DNA of 64,000 nt from Nitrincola iocasae (GTDB lineage Bacteria > Pseudomonadota > Gammaproteobacteria > Pseudomonadales > Balneatricaceae). Below the pieces are notes generated by a model that saw nothing but the letters and a program-made list of their open reading frames with translations, was not told the DNA's origin and searched no databases. The position numbers and the translations under genes are program-made. Shown piece after piece: positions 34,674-43,479 of this stretch. The stretch covers positions 1,798,001 to 1,862,000 of the forward strand of contig NZ_CP044222.1 in assembly GCF_008727795.1 (NCBI RefSeq), in the 5' to 3' direction. The stretch's first letter is position 1, and each line of letters opens with the position of its first letter.

Positions 34674-35758
34674 TGATTAAGCCGTTAAATTGGAAAACAC
34701 CACTGCTAATTGCAGTGGTGTTTTTGATTATGTTGATCAAAAGCCGTTATCAAACCTCAAGCCAGGATGCGGAGCTGTCGCTGCGTCAGGCATACTCTGG
34801 AGCAGTTGACAGTTGGCCTGCACCTTGGGTGGATGCTGGGATAGAGTGGCAAGCATTGGCTGAAATACCTGCACTAGCGCCTGGTGATGAACACTTAATA
34901 GCCTTGGGTGAGCAGCTTTTTTTTGATCCCTTGCTGTCTGAATCTGGACAGATTGCCTGTGCATCCTGTCATGAACCCGAACTTGCTTTTGCTGACGCAC
35001 GTAAGGTGTCCTTTGGGCATGAGCGTCAGGCGGGTCGACGCAATGCTCCTTCTATATTACTTAGTGGCCATTTTCAGGCGCAGTTCTGGGATGGAAGGGC
35101 TGCTAGCCTTGAAGCACAGGTGCTGATGCCTGTTCAAGATCCGGTTGAAATGGCTTTTACCTTGCCAGCCTTGCAACAACGTTTGCAAACTCATGCTACT
35201 TATCCTGCTGTGTTCGCCCAGGTGTCGGGCGAAACCACTATTTCTCTGGAAGTGGTCTCTCAGGCGCTCAGTGCCTATATCCGTAGCCTGCGTTGGCGAT
35301 CAACAGCATTTGACCGCTTTATGCAGGGCGACTCGCAGGCACTGGATGATGTGGCCCTCCAAGGACTGCATTTATTTAGAACCAAAGCTCGTTGTATGAA
35401 TTGCCATTATGGCGCGTTGATGTCAGATCAGCAGTACCATAATCTGGGACTCACATATTATGGTCGTCTTTATGAAGATCTTGGTCGCTATGCTGTAACT
35501 GGGCAGGTGAAAGATGTTGGTGCTTTCCGAACACCGAGCCTCAGGGGGGTCAGTCAGACCGGTCCGTGGATGCATAACGGTTTGTTTTCGTCACTGGAAG
35601 GCATATTGCGAATGTACAATGCTGGTATGCCCAGATCTCAACCCAGTGAGACTCAACAGCAAGATCCGCTGTTTCCAGAAACCTCGCATTTATTGCAGCC
35701 GCTAGGATTGTCTGACACAGAGATCCAGGCACTAAAGCATTTCCTTGACCAGCTCTAA
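34673..35758 (+). CDS. Di-haem cytochrome c peroxidase / MauG family protein
   Basis: The protein has 361 residues. An N-terminal hydrophobic segment (about 10-22) exports or anchors it in the periplasm. Two CxxCH haem sites are present: CASCH near residue 100 and CMNCH near 241. GRRNAPSILLSGHFQAQFWDG and FRTPSLRGVSQTGPWMHNG are family blocks. It belongs to the bacterial CCP/MauG family, whose members reduce H2O2 or oxidise Trp residues of partner proteins (MauG, MbnH). Coupling to a TonB-dependent receptor is unusual for a classical peroxidase. Which activity it has cannot be decided by eye. Confidence 0.88.
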   Translation: MIKPLNWKTPLLIAVVFLIMLIKSRYQTSSQDAELSLRQAYSGAVDSWPAPWVDAGIEWQALAEIPALAPGDEHLIALGEQLFFDPLLSESGQIACASCHEPELAFADARKVSFGHERQAGRRNAPSILLSGHFQAQFWDGRAASLEAQVLMPVQDPVEMAFTLPALQQRLQTHATYPAVFAQVSGETTISLEVVSQALSAYIRSLRWRSTAFDRFMQGDSQALDDVALQGLHLFRTKARCMNCHYGALMSDQQYHNLGLTYYGRLYEDLGRYAVTGQVKDVGAFRTPSLRGVSQTGPWMHNGLFSSLEGILRMYNAGMPRSQPSETQQQDPLFPETSHLLQPLGLSDTEIQALKHFLDQL

Positions 35759-35781
35759 GTTTGTTTTTGAAAATTCAATGT

Positions 35782-35823
35782 TGCAATAAATATTAACTAG
35801 AGTGATAATTGTTCTCATTAGTC
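35782..35823 (+). promoter_or_regulatory. Promoter with Fur box for the CirA-like receptor
   Basis: TTGCAA at 35782-35787, a 17-bp spacer, and GATAAT at 35805-35810 form a promoter. The 19 bases 35805-35823 (GATAATTGTTCTCATTAGT) match the Fur consensus at about 13 positions and cover the -10 box. The receptor ATG is 150 bases further on. Confidence 0.7.
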
Positions 35824-35972
35824 TTACGTATATATATTAAGGCTTTATCATGTTTAGCCAGCCACCTGACTCTGTAAATCAGTTAGCCAGTCACAACATG
35901 CATTGTACACGTTGGCAATAGATGCTCCGGGTACAGCTTTGTCTTTGGTAACTAATAAATTTGGAGTGGTGA

Positions 35973-38267
35973 ATGAAACGACTACGATTAAAGCTATTGG
36001 CGGCTTCAATCGCTTCTGTGACCGGTATGGCTGTTGCTGAAGAGGCCGTTCGGCTTGATAACATGGTTATCAGCGCCTCAGGCTTTGAACAGAAAATTGT
36101 TGATGCACCGGCTAGTATTACTGTGATCACACAAGAGGAGTTGGCAACAAAACCCTATATGACCTTACTGGATGCTGTGCGTGATGTCGAAGGGGTTGAT
36201 GTTGGTGAAACCACTGACAAAACAGGGCAGGGAGGTATCAGTATACGCGGTATGGGTGCTGACTATACGCTGGTGTTGATTGATGGTCGGCGACAAAACA
36301 ATGTTGGAGACCTCTACCCGAATAACTTTGGTGGTAACCAGTTTAATCATATTCCGCCACTGGACACGATTGAGCAAATTGAAGTGATTCGTGGTCCTAT
36401 GTCAACGCTCTATGGCGCGGATGCACTGGGCGGTGTAATTAACATAATTACTAAAAAAATCTCTGATGAGTGGTCTGGTTCGATTACTCAAAGCCAAACA
36501 TTTGAAGAAAATGATGATTTTGGTAATGACCGGACGACAGACTTCAGCGTATCCGGTCCGTTGATCGAAGGGCGCCTGGGGATTGGTCTGCGAGGTAGTC
36601 TGTATAACCGTGATGAGTCCAATCCTCAGTATGCTTCGGTGACGGATCCGGCAGGTACTGTTCATAATCGCAGCCTGGGTTTTGGTGGCGGGGGGCGTAC
36701 AGTTGATAATGAAAATGAGAACCTCGGCATGAAGTTGAATTTTCGTATTGATGAGCGCCAGGATATTACCTTCGATTATGAAACCTCTACCCAAGTGTAT
36801 GACAATACACCACGAGAAGATGGTTCTTACCCGCTGGGTACTAAAGATGAAGTGGGCTCTATTATGCGAGTCTCTGGTGGAGCGGTGCAGCCGCGTGTAG
36901 GCTATGCAGCCGATCAGGAGTTTACTCGTGAGCAGTTTTCTCTCCGTCATGAAGGACAATGGCGCTTTGGTAACAGCGATCTCAGCGTACATTATGTCGA
37001 AACCAACAATAATGGTCGTACCCTGCCTTTTACAGTACAAGAACGTGACCAGTTGCAGCAGATGTATGATGATAACGGGTCCAGCTGGGCCGGCATTGAA
37101 GACTTAGTCGAAGCGACATTTCTTCCGCGTCCCAAGCGGGTGATGGAAACACGGCAAACAACCTATGACGCTAAGTTTGATGCGTTGCTGGGCGAGCATT
37201 TGCTGGTGTTTGGTGGTCAGTATATCGATGCGGAAATGGAAGATGGTGTATTTGGTATGGATGGCGATGGCTTCCAATCAGGTACAGTGCAGCCTCACAA
37301 GCAGTGGGCGCTGTTCCTTGAGGATAACTGGGAGCCTTTGCAAGACCTGGTTCTGACCGGTGGTGTTCGCTATGACAATCACGAGGTATTTGGCAGCAAT
37401 GTCAGCCCACGCCTCTACAGTGTCTGGCAAGCAAGTCGTGATTGGACCATCAAAGGCGGTGTAAGCACTGGTTACAAAACACCGAAAACCAGTGACTTGT
37501 TTCCCGGCATTACCGGTTTTGGTCGTCAGGGCACTATGCCGTTTGTCGGCACGCCGGATCTGCAGCCTGAAACCAGCGTGAATACCGAACTGGCTGTCTA
37601 TTATACCCATCCGCAAGGGCATAATTTTAATGCCACCGTGTTCAGTAATAAGTTCAAAGATAAAATATCCAGTGGTGACAGCGTTCCAAACTGTGAAGTA
37701 TCAGCCGTTCCCGGCTGTGTCGATATAGGGGGTGGTTGGGCTGACCTGGGCTTTACTGAGTTCTCTCAGAAGCAAAATATTGACCGAGCGGATATTACCG
37801 GTCTGGAGCTTGCCGGACGCTATTGGATAACCCCTTCCTGGTCGATTCGGGGCAATTACACCCTGACAGACTCAGAGCAGAAGAGTGGCGATCAGGCTGG
37901 GCAGCCGTTAACAGGCACGGCCAGGCACATGCTGAATGCGACGTTGGACTGGAAGGTGAACCCCGACTTGAATCTTTACTTGTCGATGGAGGCCCGTTCC
38001 AAGCGTTACCGCGGCTGGGATGAGGATACGGATTCAGCACTTCATTACGAAGACTATGAAATTTTTCATTTGGGTGGTTCCTACCGTGTCGGCAAAAACC
38101 TGACGATCCAGGCGCGTGTAAACAACTTGCTAAATGAAGATTTCACTACTTACCAAACCAGCTTTGCCGATAATGGCGATGGAACCTATACGCCAACTTA
38201 CAGGGATGATTACAACATAAAGGCAAAATCAAGAAACTTCTGGTTGTCAGCTAACCTGAGTTTTTGA
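35973..38267 (+). CDS. TonB-dependent siderophore receptor, CirA/FepA-like
   Basis: The protein has 764 residues. The signal peptide ends near GMAVA, followed by a TonB box RLDNMVISA. The plug GGISIRGMGADYTLVLIDG and IEVIRGPMSTLYGADALGG, followed by VINIITKKISDEWSGSI, resembles E. coli CirA closely. The barrel ends in ANLSF. CirA and FepA take up catecholate siderophores or their breakdown products, so a catecholate is the first guess for the substrate. It has its own Fur-box promoter and a strong terminator downstream. It is the nearest receptor to the MacAB/ABC/reductase module that follows on the same strand. A pair of cysteines near residues 571 and 578 lies in a surface loop. Confidence 0.9.
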   Translation: MKRLRLKLLAASIASVTGMAVAEEAVRLDNMVISASGFEQKIVDAPASITVITQEELATKPYMTLLDAVRDVEGVDVGETTDKTGQGGISIRGMGADYTLVLIDGRRQNNVGDLYPNNFGGNQFNHIPPLDTIEQIEVIRGPMSTLYGADALGGVINIITKKISDEWSGSITQSQTFEENDDFGNDRTTDFSVSGPLIEGRLGIGLRGSLYNRDESNPQYASVTDPAGTVHNRSLGFGGGGRTVDNENENLGMKLNFRIDERQDITFDYETSTQVYDNTPREDGSYPLGTKDEVGSIMRVSGGAVQPRVGYAADQEFTREQFSLRHEGQWRFGNSDLSVHYVETNNNGRTLPFTVQERDQLQQMYDDNGSSWAGIEDLVEATFLPRPKRVMETRQTTYDAKFDALLGEHLLVFGGQYIDAEMEDGVFGMDGDGFQSGTVQPHKQWALFLEDNWEPLQDLVLTGGVRYDNHEVFGSNVSPRLYSVWQASRDWTIKGGVSTGYKTPKTSDLFPGITGFGRQGTMPFVGTPDLQPETSVNTELAVYYTHPQGHNFNATVFSNKFKDKISSGDSVPNCEVSAVPGCVDIGGGWADLGFTEFSQKQNIDRADITGLELAGRYWITPSWSIRGNYTLTDSEQKSGDQAGQPLTGTARHMLNATLDWKVNPDLNLYLSMEARSKRYRGWDEDTDSALHYEDYEIFHLGGSYRVGKNLTIQARVNNLLNEDFTTYQTSFADNGDGTYTPTYRDDYNIKAKSRNFWLSANLSF

Positions 38268-38303
38268 TCCGCCACGTCAACGGCGTAAACCTACTAGTCT
38301 TTT

Positions 38304-38330
38304 AGCCACTCCAACCGGAGTGGCTTTTTT
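38304..38330 (+). terminator. Rho-independent terminator after the CirA-like receptor
   Basis: AGCCACTCC (38304-38312) pairs with GGAGTGGCT (38317-38325) around a four-base loop and is followed by TTTTTT. It ends the receptor transcript before macA. Confidence 0.92.
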
Positions 38331-38466
38331 ATGTACAGGACGTACGGTATGCCGCGGGCGCATGGATGCGCAGGAGCGGCGCATGTACAGGACGTACGGG
38401 CAGAAAACTGCTCCTGCGTTTTCTGCATACACGCCATCCTTGGCGCTATATGCCGCGGGCGCATGG
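38331..38466. repeat. Nested intergenic repeat with two 17-bp motifs, each present twice
   Basis: ATGTACAGGACGTACGG occurs at 38331-38347 and 38383-38399. ATGCCGCGGGCGCATGG occurs at 38349-38365 and 38450-38466. Between them GCAGAAAAC can pair with GTTTTCTGC (about 38400-38426). No gene is visible. The look is that of a REP/MITE-like element found in many gammaproteobacterial intergenic regions. Confidence 0.8.
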
Positions 38467-38485
38467 GGTTAAAACTGTAAATTAT

Positions 38486-38504
38486 TGTAAATATTATCAT
38501 TACG
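38486..38504 (+). promoter_or_regulatory. Weak Fur-box-like site upstream of macA
   Basis: TGTAAATATTATCATTACG matches the 19-bp Fur consensus at about 12 positions, mostly in the right half (ATCATTA). It lies 60 bases before the macA ATG. It suggests iron control of the exporter, but the match is modest. Confidence 0.45.
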
Positions 38505-38564
38505 CATTGCTGCATTGATGAGTTTTTCCGGATAATGCGCCTGGTGTCTCAAGGGAAGTAAACT

Positions 38565-39758
38565 ATGTCTCAAGCTAAATCATCTTTATCTGTCTGGCGT
38601 TGGCTGTTGTTGGCTGCGGTAATTGCAGGCGGTACTACAGGTTATTACCTGTTGTATCACACCTCGGCTGATACGCCGGTGGCTTATGCAACCGTATCCA
38701 GCGGTACGATAGAAAATATCGTGACGGCTACAGGACGGTTACAACCTAGAGAATATGTCGATGTTGGGGCTCAGGTCTCAGGGCAACTGGTTGAAATTCA
38801 TGTCAATGTCGGCGATCAGGTTGAGGAAGGTCAGTTGCTGGCCGAAATTGACTCCACAGTTTACCTGGCCAATGTTGAAGGAACGCGCGCTCAGTTGCGT
38901 AATTTACAAGCGCAGATGATCGATAAGCGGGCGCAGCTGGAATTGGCGGATATACAGTTCCGTCGTCAGAAACGGTTGGTCGAGACACGCATGACCTCGG
39001 AAGAGTCTTTACAGATTGCTGAGGCTACCCAACGTTCAGCTGCTGCCCAGGTGCAGGCACTTACGGCGCAAATTGAGCAGACGGCCTCCTCATTACGGGC
39101 TGAAGAAGCGCGGTTAAACTACTCACAGATCTATGCACCTATGTCTGGCACAGTTGTTGAGGTGGTTGCACGCAAAGGACAAACGCTCAACGCGACTCAA
39201 CAGACACCCACTATTTTACAGATTGCTGATCTTTCGGTGATGACTGTGCAGGCTCAGGTATCAGAAGCGGATGTAAACCGTCTCAAAAAGGGAATGGATG
39301 CTTACTTTACAACGCTCGGGGATCAAAACCGCCGTTGGTCCGGGCAACTGCGCCGTATTGAACCGACGCCCCAGGTTGAAAATAATGTGGTGCTCTATAA
39401 CGCCTTGTTTGATGTTGAAAATGATCAAGGTGCCTTATTCCCGCAAATGACAGCACAGGTTTTTTTCATTATTGATCGGGCTGAAGAGGTCAGGGTACTG
39501 CCAGTTGGCGCACTGAATAACCGTTCTTCTATGCCTTCGCCAGGTTCTCGACAGGGTGATCGCCGTGCTGAAGTTATGCTGGTGACGGCTACAGGCGAAA
39601 GCCAACGTCGCGAGGTAACTACCGGGCTATCCAATCGTGTACAGATTGAAATTGTTGAAGGGCTGGAGCTGGGGGACCGGGTTGAAATGCCAGGCGCTGT
39701 TATGGCCGCTACCAATCGTCCACGGCCTGCTGAGGGTCCGATGAGGATGCCCAGATGA
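38565..39758 (+). CDS. macA: MacA/PvdR-type periplasmic adaptor of a tripartite ABC exporter
   Basis: The protein has 397 residues. An N-terminal anchor helix (about 11-29) is followed by the biotinyl-lipoyl half-motifs VDVGAQVSGQLVEIHVNVGD and IYAPMSGTVVEVVARKGQTL, a coiled-coil hairpin between (about 100-165, Gln/Ala-rich), and beta-barrel and membrane-proximal domains. It links the MacB-type transporter to an outer-membrane channel. Its stop overlaps the macB start by 4 bases. In E. coli MacAB exports enterotoxin and macrolides; in Pseudomonas the related PvdRT-OpmQ exports recycled pyoverdine. The iron-uptake setting here favours the second type of role, which is inference. No TolC-like gene is in the window. 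Confidence 0.9.
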   Translation: MSQAKSSLSVWRWLLLAAVIAGGTTGYYLLYHTSADTPVAYATVSSGTIENIVTATGRLQPREYVDVGAQVSGQLVEIHVNVGDQVEEGQLLAEIDSTVYLANVEGTRAQLRNLQAQMIDKRAQLELADIQFRRQKRLVETRMTSEESLQIAEATQRSAAAQVQALTAQIEQTASSLRAEEARLNYSQIYAPMSGTVVEVVARKGQTLNATQQTPTILQIADLSVMTVQAQVSEADVNRLKKGMDAYFTTLGDQNRRWSGQLRRIEPTPQVENNVVLYNALFDVENDQGALFPQMTAQVFFIIDRAEEVRVLPVGALNNRSSMPSPGSRQGDRRAEVMLVTATGESQRREVTTGLSNRVQIEIVEGLELGDRVEMPGAVMAATNRPRPAEGPMRMPR

Positions 39759-41701
39759 CAGCGCCAGTTACTCCTGTTATTGAACTGCGCGACATTTATC
39801 GGACCTTCCGTAATGGTGATGAGGATGTGGATGTCCTTAAAGGCGTGAGCCTCACTATTCTGCCGGGTGAGTTCGTGGCTATTGTGGGTGCATCCGGTTC
39901 CGGTAAATCGACGCTAATGAATTTGTTGGGGTGTCTGGATAGGCCAACCAGGGGGCAGTACCTTTTCAATGGTCAGGATGTGTCGGCACTTAGCAAGGAT
40001 GAATTGGCCGCGTTACGACGCGATGCATTTGGGTTCGTGTTTCAGAGCTATAACCTTCTGCCAGGTGGAACGGCGCGCGAAAATGTTGAAGTGCCGGCGG
40101 TCTATGCCGGAGTCTCCAGGCTCGAGCGTCACCGGCGAGCCGAGGCGCTGTTGACACGCCTGGGGCTGGCAGACCGTTTGGGACATCAACCAGGGCAGTT
40201 GTCCGGTGGCCAGCAGCAACGGGTGTCAATTGCCCGCGCCTTGATGAATGGCGGACAGGTCATTCTGGCTGATGAACCGACCGGTGCATTAGATAGCCAT
40301 ACCGGTGAAGAGGTTATGGCGCTGTTTGCGGAACTGGCCGCACAGGGGCATACACTAATTTTGATTACCCATGATGCCAAGGTGGCCGCACATGCCGATC
40401 GGGTAATCGAAATCAGTGATGGGGTAATTATGGCGGATCAGGGGCCATCACTTTCCCAGTATGAGCAACGAACACCGATTACGGCGACATCTTTGAACAC
40501 CCGTCCTGGTAATTTTTTCACCAATCTGGGTGAAGCGCTACGTATGTCATTAAGTGCATTGACCGGGAATTTGTTTCGTACAGTGTTGACCCTGCTAGGT
40601 ATCGTAATAGGTGTCGCCTCCGTTATCACAATGCTGGCGATTGGTGATGGCGCGCGCCAGTCCATTGTCGACCGGATCAGCTCGATGGGGAGTAACTTGT
40701 TATTGGTGCGTCCGGGGGCGCCCAATCAGCGCGGCTGGGGCACCACTACCCTGATTCCTGAAGATGCTTATGCTGTGAGCGAGCTGCCCGGTATTGTCGC
40801 TGCTATTCCGGAGCAAAGCGGTACGGTGACGCTGCGAGCAGGGGGGCGGGATCATAGCTCCGAAGTGATGGCAACTTCGTCGGCTTTTTCTGCTGTGCGA
40901 AGTTGGCCAGTGGAGTATGGCAGTTTTTTTACTCGTGAAGATGAACTGGATTTCGCCAGTGTGGCGGTGCTGGGACAAACGGCGGCTAAGGCAGTTTTTC
41001 CAGACCAGGATCCGCTTGGGCAGTATGTCATGGTCGACAATGTGTTGTTTCTGGTGATCGGTGTGATAAGTTCCCGAGGCGCTTCTCCCATGGGGCGTGA
41101 TGAAGATGACGTGATCATCGTACCGTTTGAAAGCGGTGGCGTGAGGCTATTGGGCCGTCGTTATTTACGTACCATGACGGTTGCCGTTGCCAGTGATGCT
41201 GACATTTATGCCGCGCAGCAGGCGGTGCAAGACCTGTTGTTAAGGCGTCACGGCGTGGAAGATTTTCAGATACGTAATATGGAATCGATTATCGAGTCTG
41301 TCACAGAAACTCAGAATACCATGACCCTGTTGTTAGGTTCGATTGCCGCGATTTCGTTGTTGGTCGGCGGGATAGGGGTCATGAATATCATGTTGGTATC
41401 CGTCACCGAGCGTACGCGGGAAATCGGTGTGCGCATGGCTACGGGGGCCAGAACCGGCAATATTATGCAGCAGTTTTTGACTGAGGCGGTATTGGTGTCT
41501 GCGCTGGGTGGTGTGTTGGGTGTCTTGATCGGGCTATCAGTGACGCTGATGCTGGAAAAGCTGGGCACCGATGTTGCATTTAGCGCCATGCCGGTGATGT
41601 TGGCATTTGGCTGTGCATTTATGACTGGGTTGGTCTTTGGTTATCTTCCTGCGCGCAAGGCCGCGCATCTTGATCCGGTGGTTGCACTCGCATCCGAGTG
41701 A
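39755..41701 (+). CDS. macB: MacB/PvdT-type ABC exporter (ATPase fused to permease)
   Basis: The protein has 648 residues. The N-terminal ATPase has Walker A GASGSGKST (near 46), signature LSGGQQQRVSIARAL, Walker B VILADEPTGALD and switch LITHD. A first helix (about 280-300) is followed by a large periplasmic domain and three C-terminal helices (about 525-640, with GGIGVMNIMLVSVTERTREI). The layout is that of MacB and PvdT, mechanotransmitting transporters that push periplasmic substrates out through an outer-membrane channel. It fits export of an apo-siderophore after iron removal in the periplasm. A macrolide or toxin exporter is the alternative. Confidence 0.92.
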   Translation: MTAPVTPVIELRDIYRTFRNGDEDVDVLKGVSLTILPGEFVAIVGASGSGKSTLMNLLGCLDRPTRGQYLFNGQDVSALSKDELAALRRDAFGFVFQSYNLLPGGTARENVEVPAVYAGVSRLERHRRAEALLTRLGLADRLGHQPGQLSGGQQQRVSIARALMNGGQVILADEPTGALDSHTGEEVMALFAELAAQGHTLILITHDAKVAAHADRVIEISDGVIMADQGPSLSQYEQRTPITATSLNTRPGNFFTNLGEALRMSLSALTGNLFRTVLTLLGIVIGVASVITMLAIGDGARQSIVDRISSMGSNLLLVRPGAPNQRGWGTTTLIPEDAYAVSELPGIVAAIPEQSGTVTLRAGGRDHSSEVMATSSAFSAVRSWPVEYGSFFTREDELDFASVAVLGQTAAKAVFPDQDPLGQYVMVDNVLFLVIGVISSRGASPMGRDEDDVIIVPFESGGVRLLGRRYLRTMTVAVASDADIYAAQQAVQDLLLRRHGVEDFQIRNMESIIESVTETQNTMTLLLGSIAAISLLVGGIGVMNIMLVSVTERTREIGVRMATGARTGNIMQQFLTEAVLVSALGGVLGVLIGLSVTLMLEKLGTDVAFSAMPVMLAFGCAFMTGLVFGYLPARKAAHLDPVVALASE

Positions 41702-41750
41702 TCTATAAGTCATTTTTACAAAACTTTACAGCAATTGATTAATAACATTG

Positions 41751-41779
41751 TTGACAATAATTATCATTAACATTAAATT
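41751..41779 (+). promoter_or_regulatory. Promoter with Fur box for the DUF2271 operon
   Basis: TTGACA at 41751-41756, a 17-bp spacer and TAAATT at 41774-41779 form a sigma-70 promoter. Bases 41753-41771 (GACAATAATTATCATTAAC) match the Fur consensus at 15 of 19 positions and overlap the -35 box. This is the only promoter I see for the ten genes from 41838 to 49690, whose gaps are very short. Confidence 0.8.
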
Positions 41780-41837
41780 GTTGATTATTAATCGATATGT
41801 ATTCAGCTGAATTGAGTTCTCAGGAGATGCTTCGCAT

Positions 41838-42341
41838 ATGAATAAACGCTGGTTGTTTGGCCTTGGCTTTTTATTAAGTTGCAGCCTTCCGGTAATAGCC
41901 GAAGAAAACGTAACAATTGAAGTTACGCTACCGGCAGTTGAAGGGCCGATGTACTACCGTCCTTACGTGGCTGTTTGGATTGAAAATGACCAGGGTGAAG
42001 CGATTAAAAACCTGGCGCTTTGGAGTAAAGAACCGGATTGGTTAAAGGATATGCGCCGCTGGTGGCGTAAAAGCGGTCGCTATGGCGGTAGTGACATCGA
42101 TGCGGTTTCCGGTGCAACCAGACGCCCTGGTACCTACGAGCTGACCTGGGATGGCAAGAATGCCGAAGGGAATGCCGTTCCCGCAGGACGTTACAGCGTT
42201 CATTTGGAAGCGGCTCGTGAACATGGTAGTCGCAGTTGGGTGCATACAGAGATAGAGCTGGGTCAGGGGCAAAAAAATTACACTATTGAAGCCAGTGAAG
42301 AGTTAGGAACTATTCAGATCACCACAGGAGTTACGCAATGA
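41838..42341 (+). CDS. DUF2271 periplasmic protein
   Basis: The protein has 167 residues. A signal peptide ends near PVIA. The mature part RPYVAVWIENDQGEAIKNL, WLKDMRRWWRKSG, DAVSGATRRPGTYELTWDG and AGRYSVHLEAAREHGSRSW is the DUF2271 pattern, with a FlgD-like beta fold at the end. The family is periplasmic, of unknown function, and often near PepSY proteins and iron genes. It heads the Fur-box operon and overlaps the DUF4198 gene by 4 bases. A role in handling ferric complexes for the reductase further downstream is inference. Confidence 0.88.
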   Translation: MNKRWLFGLGFLLSCSLPVIAEENVTIEVTLPAVEGPMYYRPYVAVWIENDQGEAIKNLALWSKEPDWLKDMRRWWRKSGRYGGSDIDAVSGATRRPGTYELTWDGKNAEGNAVPAGRYSVHLEAAREHGSRSWVHTEIELGQGQKNYTIEASEELGTIQITTGVTQ

Positions 42342-43159
42342 AAGCGGTAAAAAAGATGGCCGGAGCGGCCGCAATTACATTGGCTTTGGCAAGTGCCGGT
42401 GCTGTAGCGCATCCGCTATGGATGCTACCGAGCGAATTTAACCTCTCAACTGATGAAGGGCATTGGATCACTGTTGATGCTACCGCGTCACATGGTGTTT
42501 TCAGCTTTGATAAGCCGGTCAGTTTGAATAATGTGACCATCTATCTTCCGAGTGGCGAGCGCCAGCGCATGGGTTCTTATTACAAGGGACAGCGTCGTAG
42601 CGTTTTTGATCTGCAGTTAAACGATCTAGGGACCTACAAGGTTGAGCTGCGTACACCTGAACGTTACATGACTCGTTACGTCGTAGGGGGTCGTGATACG
42701 CAACGCCGCATTATGGCCAATAAACAGCAAGCGGCTGCTCAGTTACCTGATGATGCGCGTGATGTAGTCACCATGGCAATGCAAAACGTTAGTGTGTTCT
42801 ACGTGTCTCAGAAAGCCCCAACCCAGGAAGTGCTTGCCGTTACTGGCCAGGGGTTTGAAATGGATGCGATCACCCACCCAAGTGATATTGTTGTGGGAGA
42901 ATCAGCCACTTTCCGTTTTACCTTTAATGGTGAACCTTTAGTCGACGCACCGGTTGAAGTCGTGCCTCACGGTACCGCTTATCGTTCTTCACGTCAGCAA
43001 ATTGATCTTGTCACCGATGCCGAAGGGCGAGTTAGCTTTGCTCCCGAAATGGCGGGTCCACACCTGTTATCTGCCAATGTGCGTTTTGACGGTGATGGTG
43101 TCCTTGCCGATGAAGTGGGGGTGAACTTCCTGTTTTCATTTGAAGCGATTCCGGAATGA
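42338..43159 (+). CDS. DUF4198 (NikM-like) periplasmic protein with predicted N-terminal His
   Basis: The protein has 273 residues. The signal peptide most likely ends at GAVA, leaving HPLWMLPSEF as the mature N-terminus. Other family blocks are GHWITVDATASHGVFSFDKP and DAEGRVSFAPEMAGPHLL in a C-terminal immunoglobulin-like domain. DUF4198 proteins are exported and linked to metal uptake (NikM/NikK-like). An N-terminal histidine with further His residues can chelate a metal through the free amine, as in other histidine-brace proteins. The gene overlaps DUF2271 and is followed 14 bases later by a small gene with the same predicted His terminus. Confidence 0.85.
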   Translation: MKAVKKMAGAAAITLALASAGAVAHPLWMLPSEFNLSTDEGHWITVDATASHGVFSFDKPVSLNNVTIYLPSGERQRMGSYYKGQRRSVFDLQLNDLGTYKVELRTPERYMTRYVVGGRDTQRRIMANKQQAAAQLPDDARDVVTMAMQNVSVFYVSQKAPTQEVLAVTGQGFEMDAITHPSDIVVGESATFRFTFNGEPLVDAPVEVVPHGTAYRSSRQQIDLVTDAEGRVSFAPEMAGPHLLSANVRFDGDGVLADEVGVNFLFSFEAIPE

Positions 43160-43173
43160 TACAGGGAGATCGA

Positions 43174-43479
43174 ATGAACAAGTTAGCCTTGAGTTTGGGA
43201 CTGCTTCTGCTGAGTTCACAGTCGGCATGGGCGCACTATCCTTATATGGACTGCGTCCGTGAAGGTGAAGGGATACGCTGTGATATTGGTTACAGCGATG
43301 GAAGTTTTGCCACAGGAAGCGATGTTGTTATCTATGACTATGATGAACAAGAGCTCGACAGGGTCACGTCCGATGAGCACTCCAGTGTCTATTTTGACTT
43401 GCCGGAAGGGGAGTTTTTTATTCAGTTTGATGCTGGGCATGAAGACCCAGCCGAATTTGATTATGTGGAACTGCAGTAA
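43174..43479 (+). CDS. Small acidic periplasmic protein with predicted N-terminal His
   Basis: The protein has 101 residues from ATG 43174, with AGGGAG upstream; a longer frame from 43156 is less likely. The signal peptide MNKLALSLGLLLLSSQSAWA should be cut to leave HYPYMDCVREGEGIRCDIG. The mature domain of about 81 residues is strongly acidic (SDGSFATGSDVVIYDYDEQ; GHEDPAEFDYVELQ) with one Cys pair. It resembles a single beta-sandwich domain like the C-terminal part of NikM-like proteins. I know no name for it. It is coupled to the next gene by a shared base (TAATG). A metal-chaperone role in the periplasm is possible. Confidence 0.75.
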   Translation: MNKLALSLGLLLLSSQSAWAHYPYMDCVREGEGIRCDIGYSDGSFATGSDVVIYDYDEQELDRVTSDEHSSVYFDLPEGEFFIQFDAGHEDPAEFDYVELQ

